A stretch of DNA of 64,000 bases. It comes from an uncultured Planctomycetaceae bacterium (lineage in GTDB: Bacteria; Planctomycetota; Planctomycetia; Pirellulales; Pirellulaceae). Every line of letters begins with the position of its first letter. Within the stretch, counting starts at the first letter, position 1. The stretch is taken from assembly GCA_937862885.1 (NCBI GenBank), contig CALMEE010000010.1:1-64000 (forward strand). Reading direction: 5' to 3'. Made by a program: the position numbers and the translations under genes. Of the stretch, positions 1 through 9,813 are shown piece after piece. The notes below the pieces were generated by a model. It worked only from the letters and a program-made list of their open reading frames with translations, was not told the DNA's origin and searched no databases.

Positions 1-274
1 CCCAATCTGCGCGCTCATTCAATGACGACAGTGCCATTCAGTCCTGACCCCTTTGTGACAATGCGTAACATTTAACCGTACAAGTCTGCTGGGGAGCAAA
101 TCTTCGGCGACCCCAATTCGCATTCTTGATTCATCGTTTAGAATCAAAAACCAGGGAAGCGTTAAATATATCGATACGCTTTGTCTTCCATTGGAGGCCG
201 CGCAGGCTACTGCAATGTTACTGCATGGCCCAGTTGAGATGAAGCAGGCAACGAGAACAAAGGGTGAATTCAAG

Positions 275-2680
275 ATGATCAATATAAGGTTTCGCTTATC
301 GCTATTATGTCAGTTCTGTCTGTTCATTGGCTATGTTAGTGCTCCATTAATATCGCAACAAAGTTATCAGCTGCCACCAAAAGAAATCGTTGACATCATC
401 GATGCACCGCCAACGCCTAATATTGTTTTCAGTCCCAACGGTGAACACTTGTTGATCGTCGAACGATCGGCCATGCCATCTATCGAGGATTTATCTCGCC
501 GCATGCTCAAGTTAGCGGGGCTGCGCATCGATCCGGCCGCGAACGCCAGGTTCAATGTAAATTTCAACCGTGCACTCTCCATCCGCGCGACTGACGGCAG
601 CGACGTGCGGCGCGTGGCGATTCCGGATGAGGCTAAAATTTCAAGTGTTAGTTGGTCTCATCGTTCACATGCCTTTGTAGTCACAACCGTAACTGATCAG
701 GGAAGCCAACTTTGGTGGGTGGACGTGGAGAATCCTTCTGAACCAAAACGCATCGTCGAAAATCTCAACTCAGTCACCGTCGGAGTGAATTGGATGCCAG
801 ACGGCGAATCACTCATCTGCGCGACGATTCCCGTGGAACAAGGCACCGAACCGCCAGCCCCGCGCCAGCCATTGGGACCAAATATTCAAGAGTCTTTTGG
901 ATTCGAGACACCGACGCGGACCTATCAAGACCTGTTGAAAGATCCCTATGACGAAGCCTTGTTTGATTTCTACTTCACTACGCAGCTTGCGATAGTGAAT
1001 CGAGAGGGAGCAAAGTCAATGATTGGTCGGCCTGCGATTTTTGGATCCTTATCCGTATCGCCCAATGGCGATTATCTCTTGGTTGCGACGATCCAGCGTC
1101 CGTATTCTTATTTGCTGCCCATGAGTTCATTTCCGACCCACTGGGAGGTGTGGAGCTTGCGTGGAGAGCTAGTGTACAAAGTCGCTGAAGTTCCGCTGGA
1201 AGAAAATATTCCGATCGAAGGTGTGCGACAAGGCCGCCGCAGTATTAGTTGGCGATCGAATGAGCCAGCTACGCTTTCTTGGGTGGAGGCGTTAGATGGC
1301 GGTGACCCTCGAAATCAAGTTGATCATCGCGATCAACTATTCATGCTTGCGGCCCCTTTTGATACTAGTCCCAGGGAAGTTGCGAAATTGGAGCATCGTT
1401 TTGTTGGCTCAACGGATATGCTCGATCGATCATTATTGATCACAACTGAATTAGATCGAGATCGTCGTTGGATTCGCTCACTGCTCCACTCGTTAGATTC
1501 GCTTAAAGATCCAATAACGTTGGTGGACCGCAGTCTTCGCGATCGGTATGGCGATCCCGGACAACTGGCCATGCGCGAATTGGAAAATGGACAACGCGTT
1601 GTTCGTCAAGATGGAGATTGGGTTTACCGGATTGGCTTAGGAGCCTCGCCGCAAGGAAACCTACCATTTATCGACCGTTTCAATTTGGCAACCCTCGAAA
1701 CGGAACGACTATGGCGGTGCCAAGAGGGTACTTACGAGATGGTTGTCGATATTCGGCACAGCGGTGCAGATACCAAACCAACAGTCGTCACAGTTAAAGA
1801 ATCACTCGAAAGCCCATCAAATTTTTTTCAGATCGACTTAAATGACATGTCGACCGTCGCTTTAACTGATTTTCCCGATCCGCTTCCCCAAATACGAGGG
1901 ATTCAGCGCGAATTGGTCCAGTACGAACGAGCCGATGGGGTGCAATTATCTGCAACGATGTATCTGCCCGAGGATTACCAGCCAGGTACCCGTTTGCCAC
2001 TTTTGATCTGGGCTTACCCAATCGAGTTTAACGATCCGCAAACAGCTGGACAAGTTTCGGATTCGCCGTGGAGGTTTACCCGCATGGGCGGAATCAGCCA
2101 TTTGACGCTCGTGAAACAGGGGTACGCCGTGATGGATAACGCAACCATGCCAGTGATCGGCGATCCAGAAACGATGAACGATACCTTTGTCGAACAGATT
2201 GTCGCAGCGGCTCAAGCCGCCATCGATAAAGCAGTCGACATGGGAGTTGCAGATCGCGATCGAGTTGCCGTGGGAGGCCATAGCTACGGCGCATTCATGA
2301 CAGCCAACTTATTGGCGCATTCGGATCTGTTCAAAGCCGGAATTGCCCGCAGCGGTGCGTACAACCGCACGCTGACACCATTCGGTTTCCAGGCGGAACG
2401 CCGCAAGTTTTGGGACGCGAAAGATGTTTACATGAACGTCTCACCGTTCACCCATGCCGACAAAATTCGCACCCCGATCTTGTTGATTCATGGCGAAGAC
2501 GATAACAATTCAGGCACATTTCCCGTGCAATCGTTGCGGATGTTTCAAGCAATTAAGGGCAACGGTGGTAATGTGCGATTAGTGATGCTTCCCTACGAGA
2601 GCCACGGTTACCAGGCACGCGAGTCCGTGCTGCATACGCAAGCCGAAATGTTAAATTGGCTTGACAAATTCTTGAAGTAA
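275..2680 (+). CDS. S9 family peptidase (prolyl oligopeptidase-like), exported
   Basis: An 801-residue serine peptidase of the prolyl oligopeptidase/acylaminoacyl-peptidase type, expected to cleave short peptides outside the cytoplasm. The first ~28 residues form a signal peptide (MINIRF, then a hydrophobic stretch). The middle is a beta-propeller-like region. The C-terminal alpha/beta-hydrolase domain has the triad Ser670 in GGHSYGAF, Asp743 in HGEDD and His777 in YESHGY. I chose ATG 275 because it begins the signal peptide; the frame stays open to a TTG at 191 and an ATG at 239, but those would put about 28 or 12 non-hydrophobic residues in front of it. The P450 gene follows 65 bp downstream on the same strand, so co-transcription is possible. 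Family assignment is firm; the substrate is unknown. Confidence 0.93.
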   Translation: MINIRFRLSLLCQFCLFIGYVSAPLISQQSYQLPPKEIVDIIDAPPTPNIVFSPNGEHLLIVERSAMPSIEDLSRRMLKLAGLRIDPAANARFNVNFNRALSIRATDGSDVRRVAIPDEAKISSVSWSHRSHAFVVTTVTDQGSQLWWVDVENPSEPKRIVENLNSVTVGVNWMPDGESLICATIPVEQGTEPPAPRQPLGPNIQESFGFETPTRTYQDLLKDPYDEALFDFYFTTQLAIVNREGAKSMIGRPAIFGSLSVSPNGDYLLVATIQRPYSYLLPMSSFPTHWEVWSLRGELVYKVAEVPLEENIPIEGVRQGRRSISWRSNEPATLSWVEALDGGDPRNQVDHRDQLFMLAAPFDTSPREVAKLEHRFVGSTDMLDRSLLITTELDRDRRWIRSLLHSLDSLKDPITLVDRSLRDRYGDPGQLAMRELENGQRVVRQDGDWVYRIGLGASPQGNLPFIDRFNLATLETERLWRCQEGTYEMVVDIRHSGADTKPTVVTVKESLESPSNFFQIDLNDMSTVALTDFPDPLPQIRGIQRELVQYERADGVQLSATMYLPEDYQPGTRLPLLIWAYPIEFNDPQTAGQVSDSPWRFTRMGGISHLTLVKQGYAVMDNATMPVIGDPETMNDTFVEQIVAAAQAAIDKAVDMGVADRDRVAVGGHSYGAFMTANLLAHSDLFKAGIARSGAYNRTLTPFGFQAERRKFWDAKDVYMNVSPFTHADKIRTPILLIHGEDDNNSGTFPVQSLRMFQAIKGNGGNVRLVMLPYESHGYQARESVLHTQAEMLNWLDKFLK

Positions 2681-2745
2681 AGAATAACTGAGGGCAGGGA
2701 GAATTTATTTTTCATTGTTGTGGACGTTCACGAGCCTCGTATGCG

Positions 2746-4110
2746 GTGCTCAGGTTATTCAGAAAGCTTCGAATGGAATCAGAAACTGTATCCGTGCGGC
2801 GGAACCAACTCCCCCCCGGTCCAAGCGGCAAATGGCGTTCAACGTTGCGATTGATCCGCAATCCGCGTGCGGCGATGGAAGGTTGGGTTAAACAATTTGG
2901 AGATCCGTTTTTGCTCACAGCTCTAAATGGACCTGTGATCGTCACTGGACGAGCAGATCTCATTCGAACAATTCACGGTCAAGATCCAGACACCTATGAA
3001 ACGTTTGCGACGCAAACCACGGCTCCCATGCTCGGACCAGGATCCATGTTGGTGCTCTTTGGTGAACGTCACCGTCGTGAACGTCGCATGATTTCACCTA
3101 TGTTTCATGGTGATCGAATGAAATCGTACGGTGAAATTATGCAAGAGATGGCGCTGTTGCACACAAGGTCCTGCTTGAGTCATGGAGTTGTGCGAATTGT
3201 CGACTTAATGACTGATATTTCGTTGGACGTGATCATCCGAGCGATCTTTGGCGGTCACGATCGGCAATTGGCAAGCCAAATGTTCAATGCAAGCAAAAAG
3301 TTGGTGGCGCGAGCAAATCCATTGTTGTTCTTTACTCGCAAAACTCATTTTTCGTGTCTGGGGTTCAGCCCATGGGACCGATGGAAAACGGCCAGAGGGG
3401 AGCTTTGTCAATTGTTGGACAAGGCCATCAAACAACGGAACCGATCCACAGAATCGCATCACGATATACTCACACTCTTGTGCGAGGCCGGTTACGAAGA
3501 CGGCACGCCGATCAGCCGAGACGATATCCACGCCGAATTGATCACGTTTTTGTTCGCGGGGCACGAAACTACGGCCCTTTCTATGGCCTGGGCCATTTAT
3601 CACATTCACCGTAACTCGCATGCACGTGAACGACTGTTGCAAGAGTTGTATGCCTTAACCGACGAGGCGCCCGAGACATTAGCCGCTGCGCCTTATCTCA
3701 AAGCGGTCATCCATGAAACGTTGCGAATGAATCCGATTGTTACCGAGACATTGCGGAAGTGCCGTAAACCAATGCAGCTTGAACAATATGATGTTCCGGT
3801 GGGCATGGCCGTTGCTCCAGCGACCGTATTGGCGCATTACAATCCGGATGTTTATCCGGAACCGGACGAGTTTCGACCAGAACGATTCATTGAACGTTCC
3901 TTTTCGCCCTTCGAATTCATGCCATTTGGCGGGGGACATCGTCGCTGCATCGGTGCGCCATTCGCCATGTATGAAATGGCTATGGTGCTGGGTGTTCTTT
4001 TACGAAATTTCAAGTTTGAACTGATGGATAAAGAACCGGTAGTGCCAAAACGCCGAAGCGTAACAATGGGGCCGTCGACCGACATTCCCGCGCGGATTAC
4101 TCCCAAGTAG
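2746..4110 (+). CDS. Cytochrome P450
   Basis: A 454-residue bacterial class P450 that should bind heme and hydroxylate or epoxidise a small organic substrate using a separate redox partner. Motifs: I-helix AGHETT at 271-276, ExxR (E324, R327), and the heme loop FMPFGGGHRRCIG with Cys401 as the proximal ligand. There is no membrane anchor, so it is probably soluble. The frame starts at GTG 2746; an ATG at 2773 is an alternative that would lose nine residues. No ferredoxin or reductase gene lies nearby. Substrate cannot be inferred; the Pro-rich N-terminus (LPPGPSGKW) resembles CYP102/CYP110-like forms acting on fatty acids or terpenoids, but that is inference. Confidence 0.93.
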   Translation: MLRLFRKLRMESETVSVRRNQLPPGPSGKWRSTLRLIRNPRAAMEGWVKQFGDPFLLTALNGPVIVTGRADLIRTIHGQDPDTYETFATQTTAPMLGPGSMLVLFGERHRRERRMISPMFHGDRMKSYGEIMQEMALLHTRSCLSHGVVRIVDLMTDISLDVIIRAIFGGHDRQLASQMFNASKKLVARANPLLFFTRKTHFSCLGFSPWDRWKTARGELCQLLDKAIKQRNRSTESHHDILTLLCEAGYEDGTPISRDDIHAELITFLFAGHETTALSMAWAIYHIHRNSHARERLLQELYALTDEAPETLAAAPYLKAVIHETLRMNPIVTETLRKCRKPMQLEQYDVPVGMAVAPATVLAHYNPDVYPEPDEFRPERFIERSFSPFEFMPFGGGHRRCIGAPFAMYEMAMVLGVLLRNFKFELMDKEPVVPKRRSVTMGPSTDIPARITPK

Positions 4111-4205
4111 CGACTGGGGAGGGTCAACTGATTTTTTGCCGTCAGGACTTAGCTCAAAGATCGATCTTTGCGGCTTTTGCAACCAAAAGGTCTTAATTTC
4201 TTGCC

Positions 4206-5480
4206 ATGATAGAAATTCCAAATTGTTCATGGGCCTCGCTTTTTGCAGTGCTCGTTGCGTCAGTTTTCTCGTGCCGAATCGTGCTGACTGATAATTTGTC
4301 CGCCCAAGAGGAGAATAAAGAAACTCTGGCACAGCACGCTGCCATGGATTTCACAACGGGAATTGGTTGGAATGCCGATAATCAACTGTACAGACCTGCC
4401 AGCGACCACGAGGGATCGTTAGATTCGTTTCTAAAGCCTGCCGCGTTCGAGACGCAACGACTTTTTGAGAATGATCGTTTCCCTAATGTTATCGTCGCTA
4501 TGGATGGTACTGTTCTTGCGGCATGGAATGGAGTTGCAATTCGACGCAGCAGCGACGGCGGTAAGACATGGGATACTGCGCAAGTGATTGCAGAGGGTTT
4601 CATGAGTGGAGGTTTCGTGGTCGACGAAGTCTCGGGAGATATATTTGCCTTTATCGAAGCAGGACATCCGCCTGCGCCTCTATACATTTATCGCTCGGCA
4701 GACCATGGTATTACTTGGAATAAACAAGATACGATCGTATTTCCAAATTCTTTTGGCCACGTGCCAACCATGCACATGAACGAGCATGGCATAAGTTTGC
4801 GACATGGACGGTTCAAAGGTCGATTAATCAGTGCCTGTCGCTGGTACGGTCGATCGAACTACCCTGTCGAAAATTTTCACACACATTATACGAACGCTTT
4901 ATTCAGTGACGATGGCGGCAGAACTTGGAAAGCGTCCGAGCCATTTCCGGTCATGGGAACTGGTGAAGCCTGTATCGTGGAGTTGAGCGATGGTCGACTC
5001 TACTATAACACTCGGCGTCATTGGGCTCCCCTTGCGGAAGATGCGTTATGGCGTTGGAGCGGATACAGCGAGGATGGCGGAATGACATGGACCAATCCGC
5101 GCCGCTCATCAGTTCTCCCCGACGGCGATGTTGCCACAACGTACGGTCTGATGGGAGGTTTGGTTCGTTTGCCCGTTTTGGGGCGGGATATATTGTTGTA
5201 CAGTAATATCGTCAGTCAATCCGGCCGCCGCAACGGGCATGTCTGGGCTAGTTTTGACGGAGGTGAGACATGGCCATTGCGACGGCAAGTGTATGCCGGG
5301 AATTTCGCCTACTCTTCATTGAACGCTGGACGCCCAGGTACACCCTCCGAAGGCTGGATTTACTTACTTTACGAGGGAGGAGAAGAAACGGGTGGCAGCT
5401 TCAGTCGTTTCAACTTGACATGGCTTCTGCAAGGTGAGAAGACTGGGAACGGCAGTTTGCCGGGTTGGATCACGCCATAG
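4206..5480 (+). CDS. Secreted sialidase-like BNR/Asp-box glycosidase
   Basis: A 424-residue exported protein with a signal peptide (hydrophobic residues about 9-25, cleavage near the LSAQEE segment). Five Asp-box (BNR) motifs mark a six-bladed sialidase-type propeller: SSDGGKTW near residue 115, SADHGITW near 164, SDDGGRTW near 233, SEDGGMTW near 287 and SFDGGETW near 349. Such proteins are annotated as exo-alpha-sialidases and act on terminal sugars of extracellular glycans; the actual sugar is uncertain. The stop lies only three bases from the stop of the convergent LRR gene, so the two transcripts must overlap or terminate inside each other. A start at ATG 4206 is consistent with the signal peptide. 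Confidence 0.85.
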   Translation: MIEIPNCSWASLFAVLVASVFSCRIVLTDNLSAQEENKETLAQHAAMDFTTGIGWNADNQLYRPASDHEGSLDSFLKPAAFETQRLFENDRFPNVIVAMDGTVLAAWNGVAIRRSSDGGKTWDTAQVIAEGFMSGGFVVDEVSGDIFAFIEAGHPPAPLYIYRSADHGITWNKQDTIVFPNSFGHVPTMHMNEHGISLRHGRFKGRLISACRWYGRSNYPVENFHTHYTNALFSDDGGRTWKASEPFPVMGTGEACIVELSDGRLYYNTRRHWAPLAEDALWRWSGYSEDGGMTWTNPRRSSVLPDGDVATTYGLMGGLVRLPVLGRDILLYSNIVSQSGRRNGHVWASFDGGETWPLRRQVYAGNFAYSSLNAGRPGTPSEGWIYLLYEGGEETGGSFSRFNLTWLLQGEKTGNGSLPGWITP

Positions 5481-5483
5481 TGA

Positions 5484-7031
5484 TCATGGCCCGATCACAT
5501 TGCAGCCCAAGGGAGCGAGTTCGTCATCGATGTCGAAATATCCCTCCTCACTGATCTTCGTCAGCGACAAATTCAAGTATTTCAAGTTTTTTAGTTTCAT
5601 AAACGATGAAACCGAGGCATCCGTAAGTTCGTTTGATCCAACGTGCAAGTACTCGAGCTGCGTCATTGATTCCAACGATTTGATGGCAGCGTCAGTAATT
5701 GCGGTCTTGTCCAAGTTCAGCCAGCGAATGGTTGGTATTTGCGAAATCTCGGCAACGCCAGCATCAGTCACTTTTGTCGTCCACAAATTCAATTCCTTTA
5801 GATTTGTCAGTTTGCGTAGGTGCGCCATTCCTTGGTCAGTAACTCCAGGCGAATTGGTTTCGCTAATGTCCAAAATTTCCAAATTCTTCAGTTCAGAAAG
5901 ATAACTCAAAGCCACGTCGGAAATCTGTGTATCACGCAATCGAAAAGAACGCATTTCGCTCATCTGCGACAATATTTTGACACTATCGTCGCCGATTGCC
6001 GTTCGGACTAAGTGAACTTCACGCAGCTTTTTGAGACCTGAAAGTTTTGCAATACCCACATCGGTCACGCGCGTGTCGTTCAGCCCCAACACTTCCAGGT
6101 TCGTTAATTTTGCCAGATGGTCCATGCCCTCGTCGTCGATTCGGCGTCCCCACACTTTAATAAACTTCAGAGTGGGAATTGTCGACAATGACTTGAGCCC
6201 TTCTTGTGTGATGCCCGTGCAGTCGGTTAAATCAATCGCCACGAGGCGTCTGTGCCCCTCAAAATGCCGCAAACCGGCGTCGGTTACGCGCGTCTGTGCA
6301 ACACGTAACTGTTCTAATTTCGGTAGCTTGGCGATGAATTCCAATGCCGCATCATTTACATCGCTGCGAAATAATTGCAGGAAAGTCAACTCATTCAAAT
6401 CAACCAATTGCGCTACAGACTGCTCATTGGCACCCGTTAATTCGAGCGACAAATATTGGAGACCTGGCAACTTGCCGATTAAGGAAAAAATTGGTGGTGT
6501 GACGTTCGGACCGCTCATTGTCAACCGCGTCAGTGAGTTGATTTCAGGCAGACGTTCGATAAGCGGCAAGTCATATACGGCTTCGCTCAAATCAATTTCG
6601 ATAATCTTGCCCTGATCATCTTGACGGAGTTTCGCTCCCACCTTTTTTAATTGCTCGGCGACTTCTAATTGCGCCTGCAATTGAGCCTTCTCTTCTTTAA
6701 CACGATAGGCCGTAAGTTGATCATTGAGGGCTGAAACTTGCGCACGTAATTCGGCAAGTTGTTTTGCTAAATCGGGGGGCAAGTTGCTCTGTACCTGTCG
6801 CGGTACATTATTTGTTGTCTGCTTGGCTGTCTTGACTTGCTCTTCCAACTCTTTAACACGATCGCGCAGCTCGTTGACTTGCGACTTTAGCACGAGTTCC
6901 TGATAGTTGGGACGATCGCAACCTCCGGCAAAAGCCATGAGAAAAATCAATAGCCCCAACCCACACCGGAATCTCCAACTGCGCTGTGGCTCTTCAATTA
7001 CTTCGCAAACCGTAACAGTCATACCAATCAT
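5484..7031 (-). CDS. Leucine-rich-repeat lipoprotein with N-terminal coiled coil
   Basis: A 515-residue envelope protein. Residues ~24-38 form a lipoprotein signal with lipobox AFAGGC (Cys38), so it should be lipid-anchored. Residues ~46-125 are heptad-rich (NELRDRVKELEEQV and following) and predict a coiled coil. From ~150 to 500 there are about 14 repeats of ~24 residues of the type LxxLxLxxTxVTDAGL, the RNI/cysteine-containing-like LRR common in planctomycetes. Likely role is protein-protein binding at the cell envelope; no enzymatic motif is seen. Start ATG 7031 is used, but ATG 7022 (three codons later) is equally possible. It is convergent with the sialidase gene, three bases apart. Confidence 0.85.
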   Translation of the reverse strand: MIGMTVTVCEVIEEPQRSWRFRCGLGLLIFLMAFAGGCDRPNYQELVLKSQVNELRDRVKELEEQVKTAKQTTNNVPRQVQSNLPPDLAKQLAELRAQVSALNDQLTAYRVKEEKAQLQAQLEVAEQLKKVGAKLRQDDQGKIIEIDLSEAVYDLPLIERLPEINSLTRLTMSGPNVTPPIFSLIGKLPGLQYLSLELTGANEQSVAQLVDLNELTFLQLFRSDVNDAALEFIAKLPKLEQLRVAQTRVTDAGLRHFEGHRRLVAIDLTDCTGITQEGLKSLSTIPTLKFIKVWGRRIDDEGMDHLAKLTNLEVLGLNDTRVTDVGIAKLSGLKKLREVHLVRTAIGDDSVKILSQMSEMRSFRLRDTQISDVALSYLSELKNLEILDISETNSPGVTDQGMAHLRKLTNLKELNLWTTKVTDAGVAEISQIPTIRWLNLDKTAITDAAIKSLESMTQLEYLHVGSNELTDASVSSFMKLKNLKYLNLSLTKISEEGYFDIDDELAPLGCNVIGP

Positions 7032-7465
7032 TAACTCTTATCACTTTCCAATTTTTTACTGATACTAGCGTTTCAATGCTTAAACAGGCGCGGAAACAAT
7101 TCAGGCACGCAAGCATTAGCCAACTTGCCGAAAAGGCACGATCACTACGCTTTTCTAATCCGACAAAATACTTGCGTTTGTATTTTCGGTAGCCGCTCGG
7201 TCTTCGCAGGTCGAATGAATCATTAGGTTTATTCAGGCAATGACGATTCACGGCGTTGCTCGCCCTTCGCACGAACACGTTCATCAACACTAGCGGCAGA
7301 AAGCGTTGGGGGCTCTGCGGTTCGCTGCGAATTCGTGTCTGCGGAGAAGTCAGGTTACTGCAAAACCAACTTCTTTTGTAATCGAAACAATCGCTTGACC
7401 GCAGGCCAATCTCAATTGTCCCATGAACCTCGATTTTATCAATTCCCTATTACGGCCAAAAGCGA
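7032..7465. other. Divergent intergenic region
   Basis: A 434-bp stretch between the divergent LRR lipoprotein and the small exported protein. It must hold both promoters. A short open frame on the minus strand (6994-7290) overlaps the LRR start, has no recognisable domain and was not called. Confidence 0.5.
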
Positions 7466-8014
7466 ATGAACCAACCAAAACAGTGCATCAGAAGCGTACG
7501 CTCGATTTGCCAAATACCAATCTTGATCATTGCATTAGCGAACCTCGCCTTCAGCAATGTCGACGCCCAAGTGGCAAGTCAGCCCCCTTCCGGATATTCT
7601 AGTCTTCCACCAGTCTGGGGCGCAGAGTCATATCAAAACGGCAATCCGCGCAACTCGCAATGTCTGCCTGGTTTGTGCGGTCGACCAGTAGTGCAACAAA
7701 CAAAAACGAGTCAATTGATTGCCTCCAGCCAAAAAGGCAACTGTTGGGGCGGATCGGTTCATTGGCAAGCGCCGCTGAGTTACGTCATCGAAAAAGATTT
7801 TCATCTTTCCCAGACCCATACGACCTGTAAATCGCGTTTCCGAGATCACTTGGATGAATTCGCGCATATCCGATTGATGCCCAATGTAAGATGCGACAGC
7901 GGATACCATGGTTGTGAATGTGACCCGTTTGGGTATCCCAGCTACTATTTTACGCCCATCAATCAGCCATCGAGAACTACAGCTATGCACCCTCAGCCGC
8001 ACAACGCAAAGTAG
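7466..8014 (+). CDS. Small exported Cys-containing hypothetical protein
   Basis: A 182-residue protein of unknown function. A signal peptide is visible: basic N-terminus, hydrophobic core IPILIIALANLAFS, then a cleavage-like NVDAQ segment. The mature part has scattered cysteines (CLPGLC, GNCWGG, CKSRF, GYHGCECDPFGYPSYYF), suggesting disulphides in an envelope or secreted protein. Start ATG 7466 fits the signal peptide. The YHGCECDPFGYP pattern is reminiscent of short planctomycete-only exported proteins, but I recognise no named family. It stands alone between the LRR gene and the DUF6690/dnaA pair; a hairpin terminator follows about 160 bp after its stop. Confidence 0.6.
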   Translation: MNQPKQCIRSVRSICQIPILIIALANLAFSNVDAQVASQPPSGYSSLPPVWGAESYQNGNPRNSQCLPGLCGRPVVQQTKTSQLIASSQKGNCWGGSVHWQAPLSYVIEKDFHLSQTHTTCKSRFRDHLDEFAHIRLMPNVRCDSGYHGCECDPFGYPSYYFTPINQPSRTTAMHPQPHNAK

Positions 8015-8146
8015 AGGAAGGCATCGCAGTCGAAGTCGGAATGGTCTGATGCTTGCAAAACGTAATCGATGCTATCGGAAAAATTAATTTCGGTTTATGC
8101 TGCAGAAAGAATTTTCGAAAAGCCGAATACGATTGTACCGAAAGGT

Positions 8147-8163
8147 CAGGACAGGAGGTCCTG
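8147..8163 (+). other. Hairpin upstream of terminator
   Basis: CAGGAC, loop AGGAG, then GTCCTG: a perfect 6-bp stem with a 5-nt loop, 12 bp before the terminator stem at 8176. Two stacked hairpins ending in a T-run could be the tail of a small RNA or of the 7466-8014 mRNA. Confidence 0.5.
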
Positions 8164-8175
8164 TGTCAGGATAAG

Positions 8176-8219
8176 GGTCAACGCATCGCAATGGATTGCC
8201 TGTGTGTTGACCTTTTTTT
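8176..8219 (+). terminator. Rho-independent terminator
   Basis: Outer stem GGTCAAC (8176-8182) pairs with GTTGACC (8206-8212); an inner GCAAT/ATTGC stem sits inside. Seven T residues (8213-8219) follow. It probably ends the transcript of the small exported protein gene at 7466-8014, or of an unannotated small RNA. Confidence 0.8.
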
Positions 8220-8488
8220 GTTGGTTTCGAGCTTACTCATTAGGATTTAGTGTCAGTGTCGAGCCGTCAAGGGTTGAGTTCGTAAACAAAAGCTCTCTGT
8301 GCCCCTATCCTTCTCGCCAGAATCGTTGCACGCCAGGTTTCATCCGAGTGTACGGTCAAACGTCATGTGTTGTTTTTAGCGGTTAAGCCGTGCGGCGAAC
8401 ATTGTTTTATCAACGAACGTCGCTGGAGCCGAAGACGGATTACGTAGAATTAGACTTCGCATTTTTCAGCCCCCCTGTGAGATGTTCG

Positions 8489-9376
8489 ATGAAGCTGCGT
8501 AAACTCTGGGTGTTGCCGTTCTTGGCCGCTGCTGCTGCCACTCCGACCTTCCTAAAAAACTCCAATTTCCTGCACGAAACCGATGGCAGTGTTTCAGAAT
8601 TTCTGAACACCAACGGCTTCTCCACAATGGATAGCCATTCGTCGAGGCCAGTGTTTGAGAACGCAAATTATTCAACAGCATCGACGACCGGATTTATCGG
8701 CCACAGTTCAAACTCCATGGACCGTCCAAACCAGTATTTCGGGGACAACTCGGTGAATCTACATCAGGCTCAGCACTCGTTTGGACTGCAATCCCAAAAC
8801 TCAACTGGATTTGGCCATGTCCCAAACCCCATGTTCGCAAGTCTCGGTCCGAACCATGGCTCGTCGATCTGGCCCGGACCCACAATGCTGCCGCCCCCGG
8901 TCTACATGCCAACGTCAAATTTGGCAGAGGTGATAAGATTTGACGTCTACCCGGTCTGGGTAAGGACTCGCTGGGATCGTGTTACGCATACTCCAGGTGA
9001 TGAACAGATGGATGGGCTGCGCGTAGCTTGGGTTAGCGGTAGTCTGCCACACGATTTGGCTGGAACTTTGACTTACTATTTTGACAAGCATCAGCAAGTT
9101 CAAAAAGTCACGTTTTTGGGATGGACTGGCGATCCAAGCCAGTTGGCACAGTTCGTGCAAAGCCAATATGGGCTGCGGCAGGAGCCGTCGAAGTCCGCTG
9201 GACTTTACATCAAGAAAAAGTTCGGAAATTTGCATAGCATCGTCAGGTTTGAATATGCCCCTGTGATGAGTCAAACCAACCTCAATCAACATTTCCACGT
9301 ATACATGGAATTGAACCATCCCAAATCGAATTTGCGGTTGAGTGACATGGGATTAGCTGCGGCATCCAACAATTAG
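8489..9376 (+). CDS. DUF6690-type protein preceding dnaA
   Basis: A 295-residue planctomycete protein of unknown function. It begins MKLRKLWVLPFLAAAAATPTF, a signal-anchor or signal peptide. Residues ~20-145 are low-complexity, rich in Asn, Ser, Gly, Phe and Pro. The conserved C-terminal part (~150-280) contains LAEVIRFDVYPVWVRTRW, LAGTLTYYFD and QVQKVTFLGWTGD, which I recognise as the DUF6690 pattern of Pirellulales. The frame is open to an ATG-less GTG/ATG region from 8390, but ATG 8489 starts exactly at the hydrophobic segment. It lies 437 bp upstream of dnaA on the same strand. Export is inferred; no enzymatic motif is visible. Confidence 0.75.
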   Translation: MKLRKLWVLPFLAAAAATPTFLKNSNFLHETDGSVSEFLNTNGFSTMDSHSSRPVFENANYSTASTTGFIGHSSNSMDRPNQYFGDNSVNLHQAQHSFGLQSQNSTGFGHVPNPMFASLGPNHGSSIWPGPTMLPPPVYMPTSNLAEVIRFDVYPVWVRTRWDRVTHTPGDEQMDGLRVAWVSGSLPHDLAGTLTYYFDKHQQVQKVTFLGWTGDPSQLAQFVQSQYGLRQEPSKSAGLYIKKKFGNLHSIVRFEYAPVMSQTNLNQHFHVYMELNHPKSNLRLSDMGLAAASNN

Positions 9377-9813
9377 CCAGCGGTTATCAGACGAACACAT
9401 TGTCATTCACCACGAGAAAGTTGCCGGCGTTTTCTGCTCGATTCGCGAACATTTTGGTTTCGCCTTGTTGGTAAATTTATCTTCAACACGTTTTCCACGG
9501 CGTGCCAATTCTCTAAGACTTGTCTCTTTGGGTGCATCGATCATTTTCAAGTTGTTGAAAATCAGGTCGAATCTACCCTTTGTTTTCGGGACAAATCCAA
9601 CGAAAAAAAATAGTCTGAAAAAATTTCCATTTCACCGTTTGACAGGCTTGCTAGCATTCGTAGAATCGCGTTTCTTAACTTTTGTTTAATAAATCTGATG
9701 CGCGATGATTTGTGCGTCATTTTCCGAGGAAAACGCGATCGGAAATTGAGGGAAGCTCCTTTGCGAGGCCCCAAATTTGTCGATGCGTGAGTTTTCCCCG
9801 TTAATATAAAAAT
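9377..9813 (+). other. dnaA upstream intergenic region
   Basis: A 437-bp AT-rich gap before dnaA that should contain its promoter. Only weak DnaA-box-like 9-mers are visible (TCATTCACC at 9403 and TTTTCCACG at 9491, each two mismatches from TTATNCACA). A 14-bp perfect palindrome lies at 9720-9733. I see no strong cluster of boxes, so an origin is not supported. Confidence 0.4.
9720..9733. repeat. Perfect palindrome upstream of dnaA
   Basis: TTTTCCGAGGAAAA: 6-bp arms around a GA centre, about 80 bp before the dnaA start codon. The spacing suits a dimeric regulator binding site. TTTTCC recurs at 9491 (TTTTCCACGG) and 9792 (TTTTCCCCG). Confidence 0.5.

Noticed and set aside
7032-7290. Small minus-strand gene upstream of the LRR lipoprotein
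   Set aside because: The 6994-7290 frame overlaps the lipoprotein start and has no signal, domain or ribosome site.
9377-9813. Replication origin
   Set aside because: Only two weak DnaA-box-like 9-mers are present and the surrounding gene directions do not suggest an origin.
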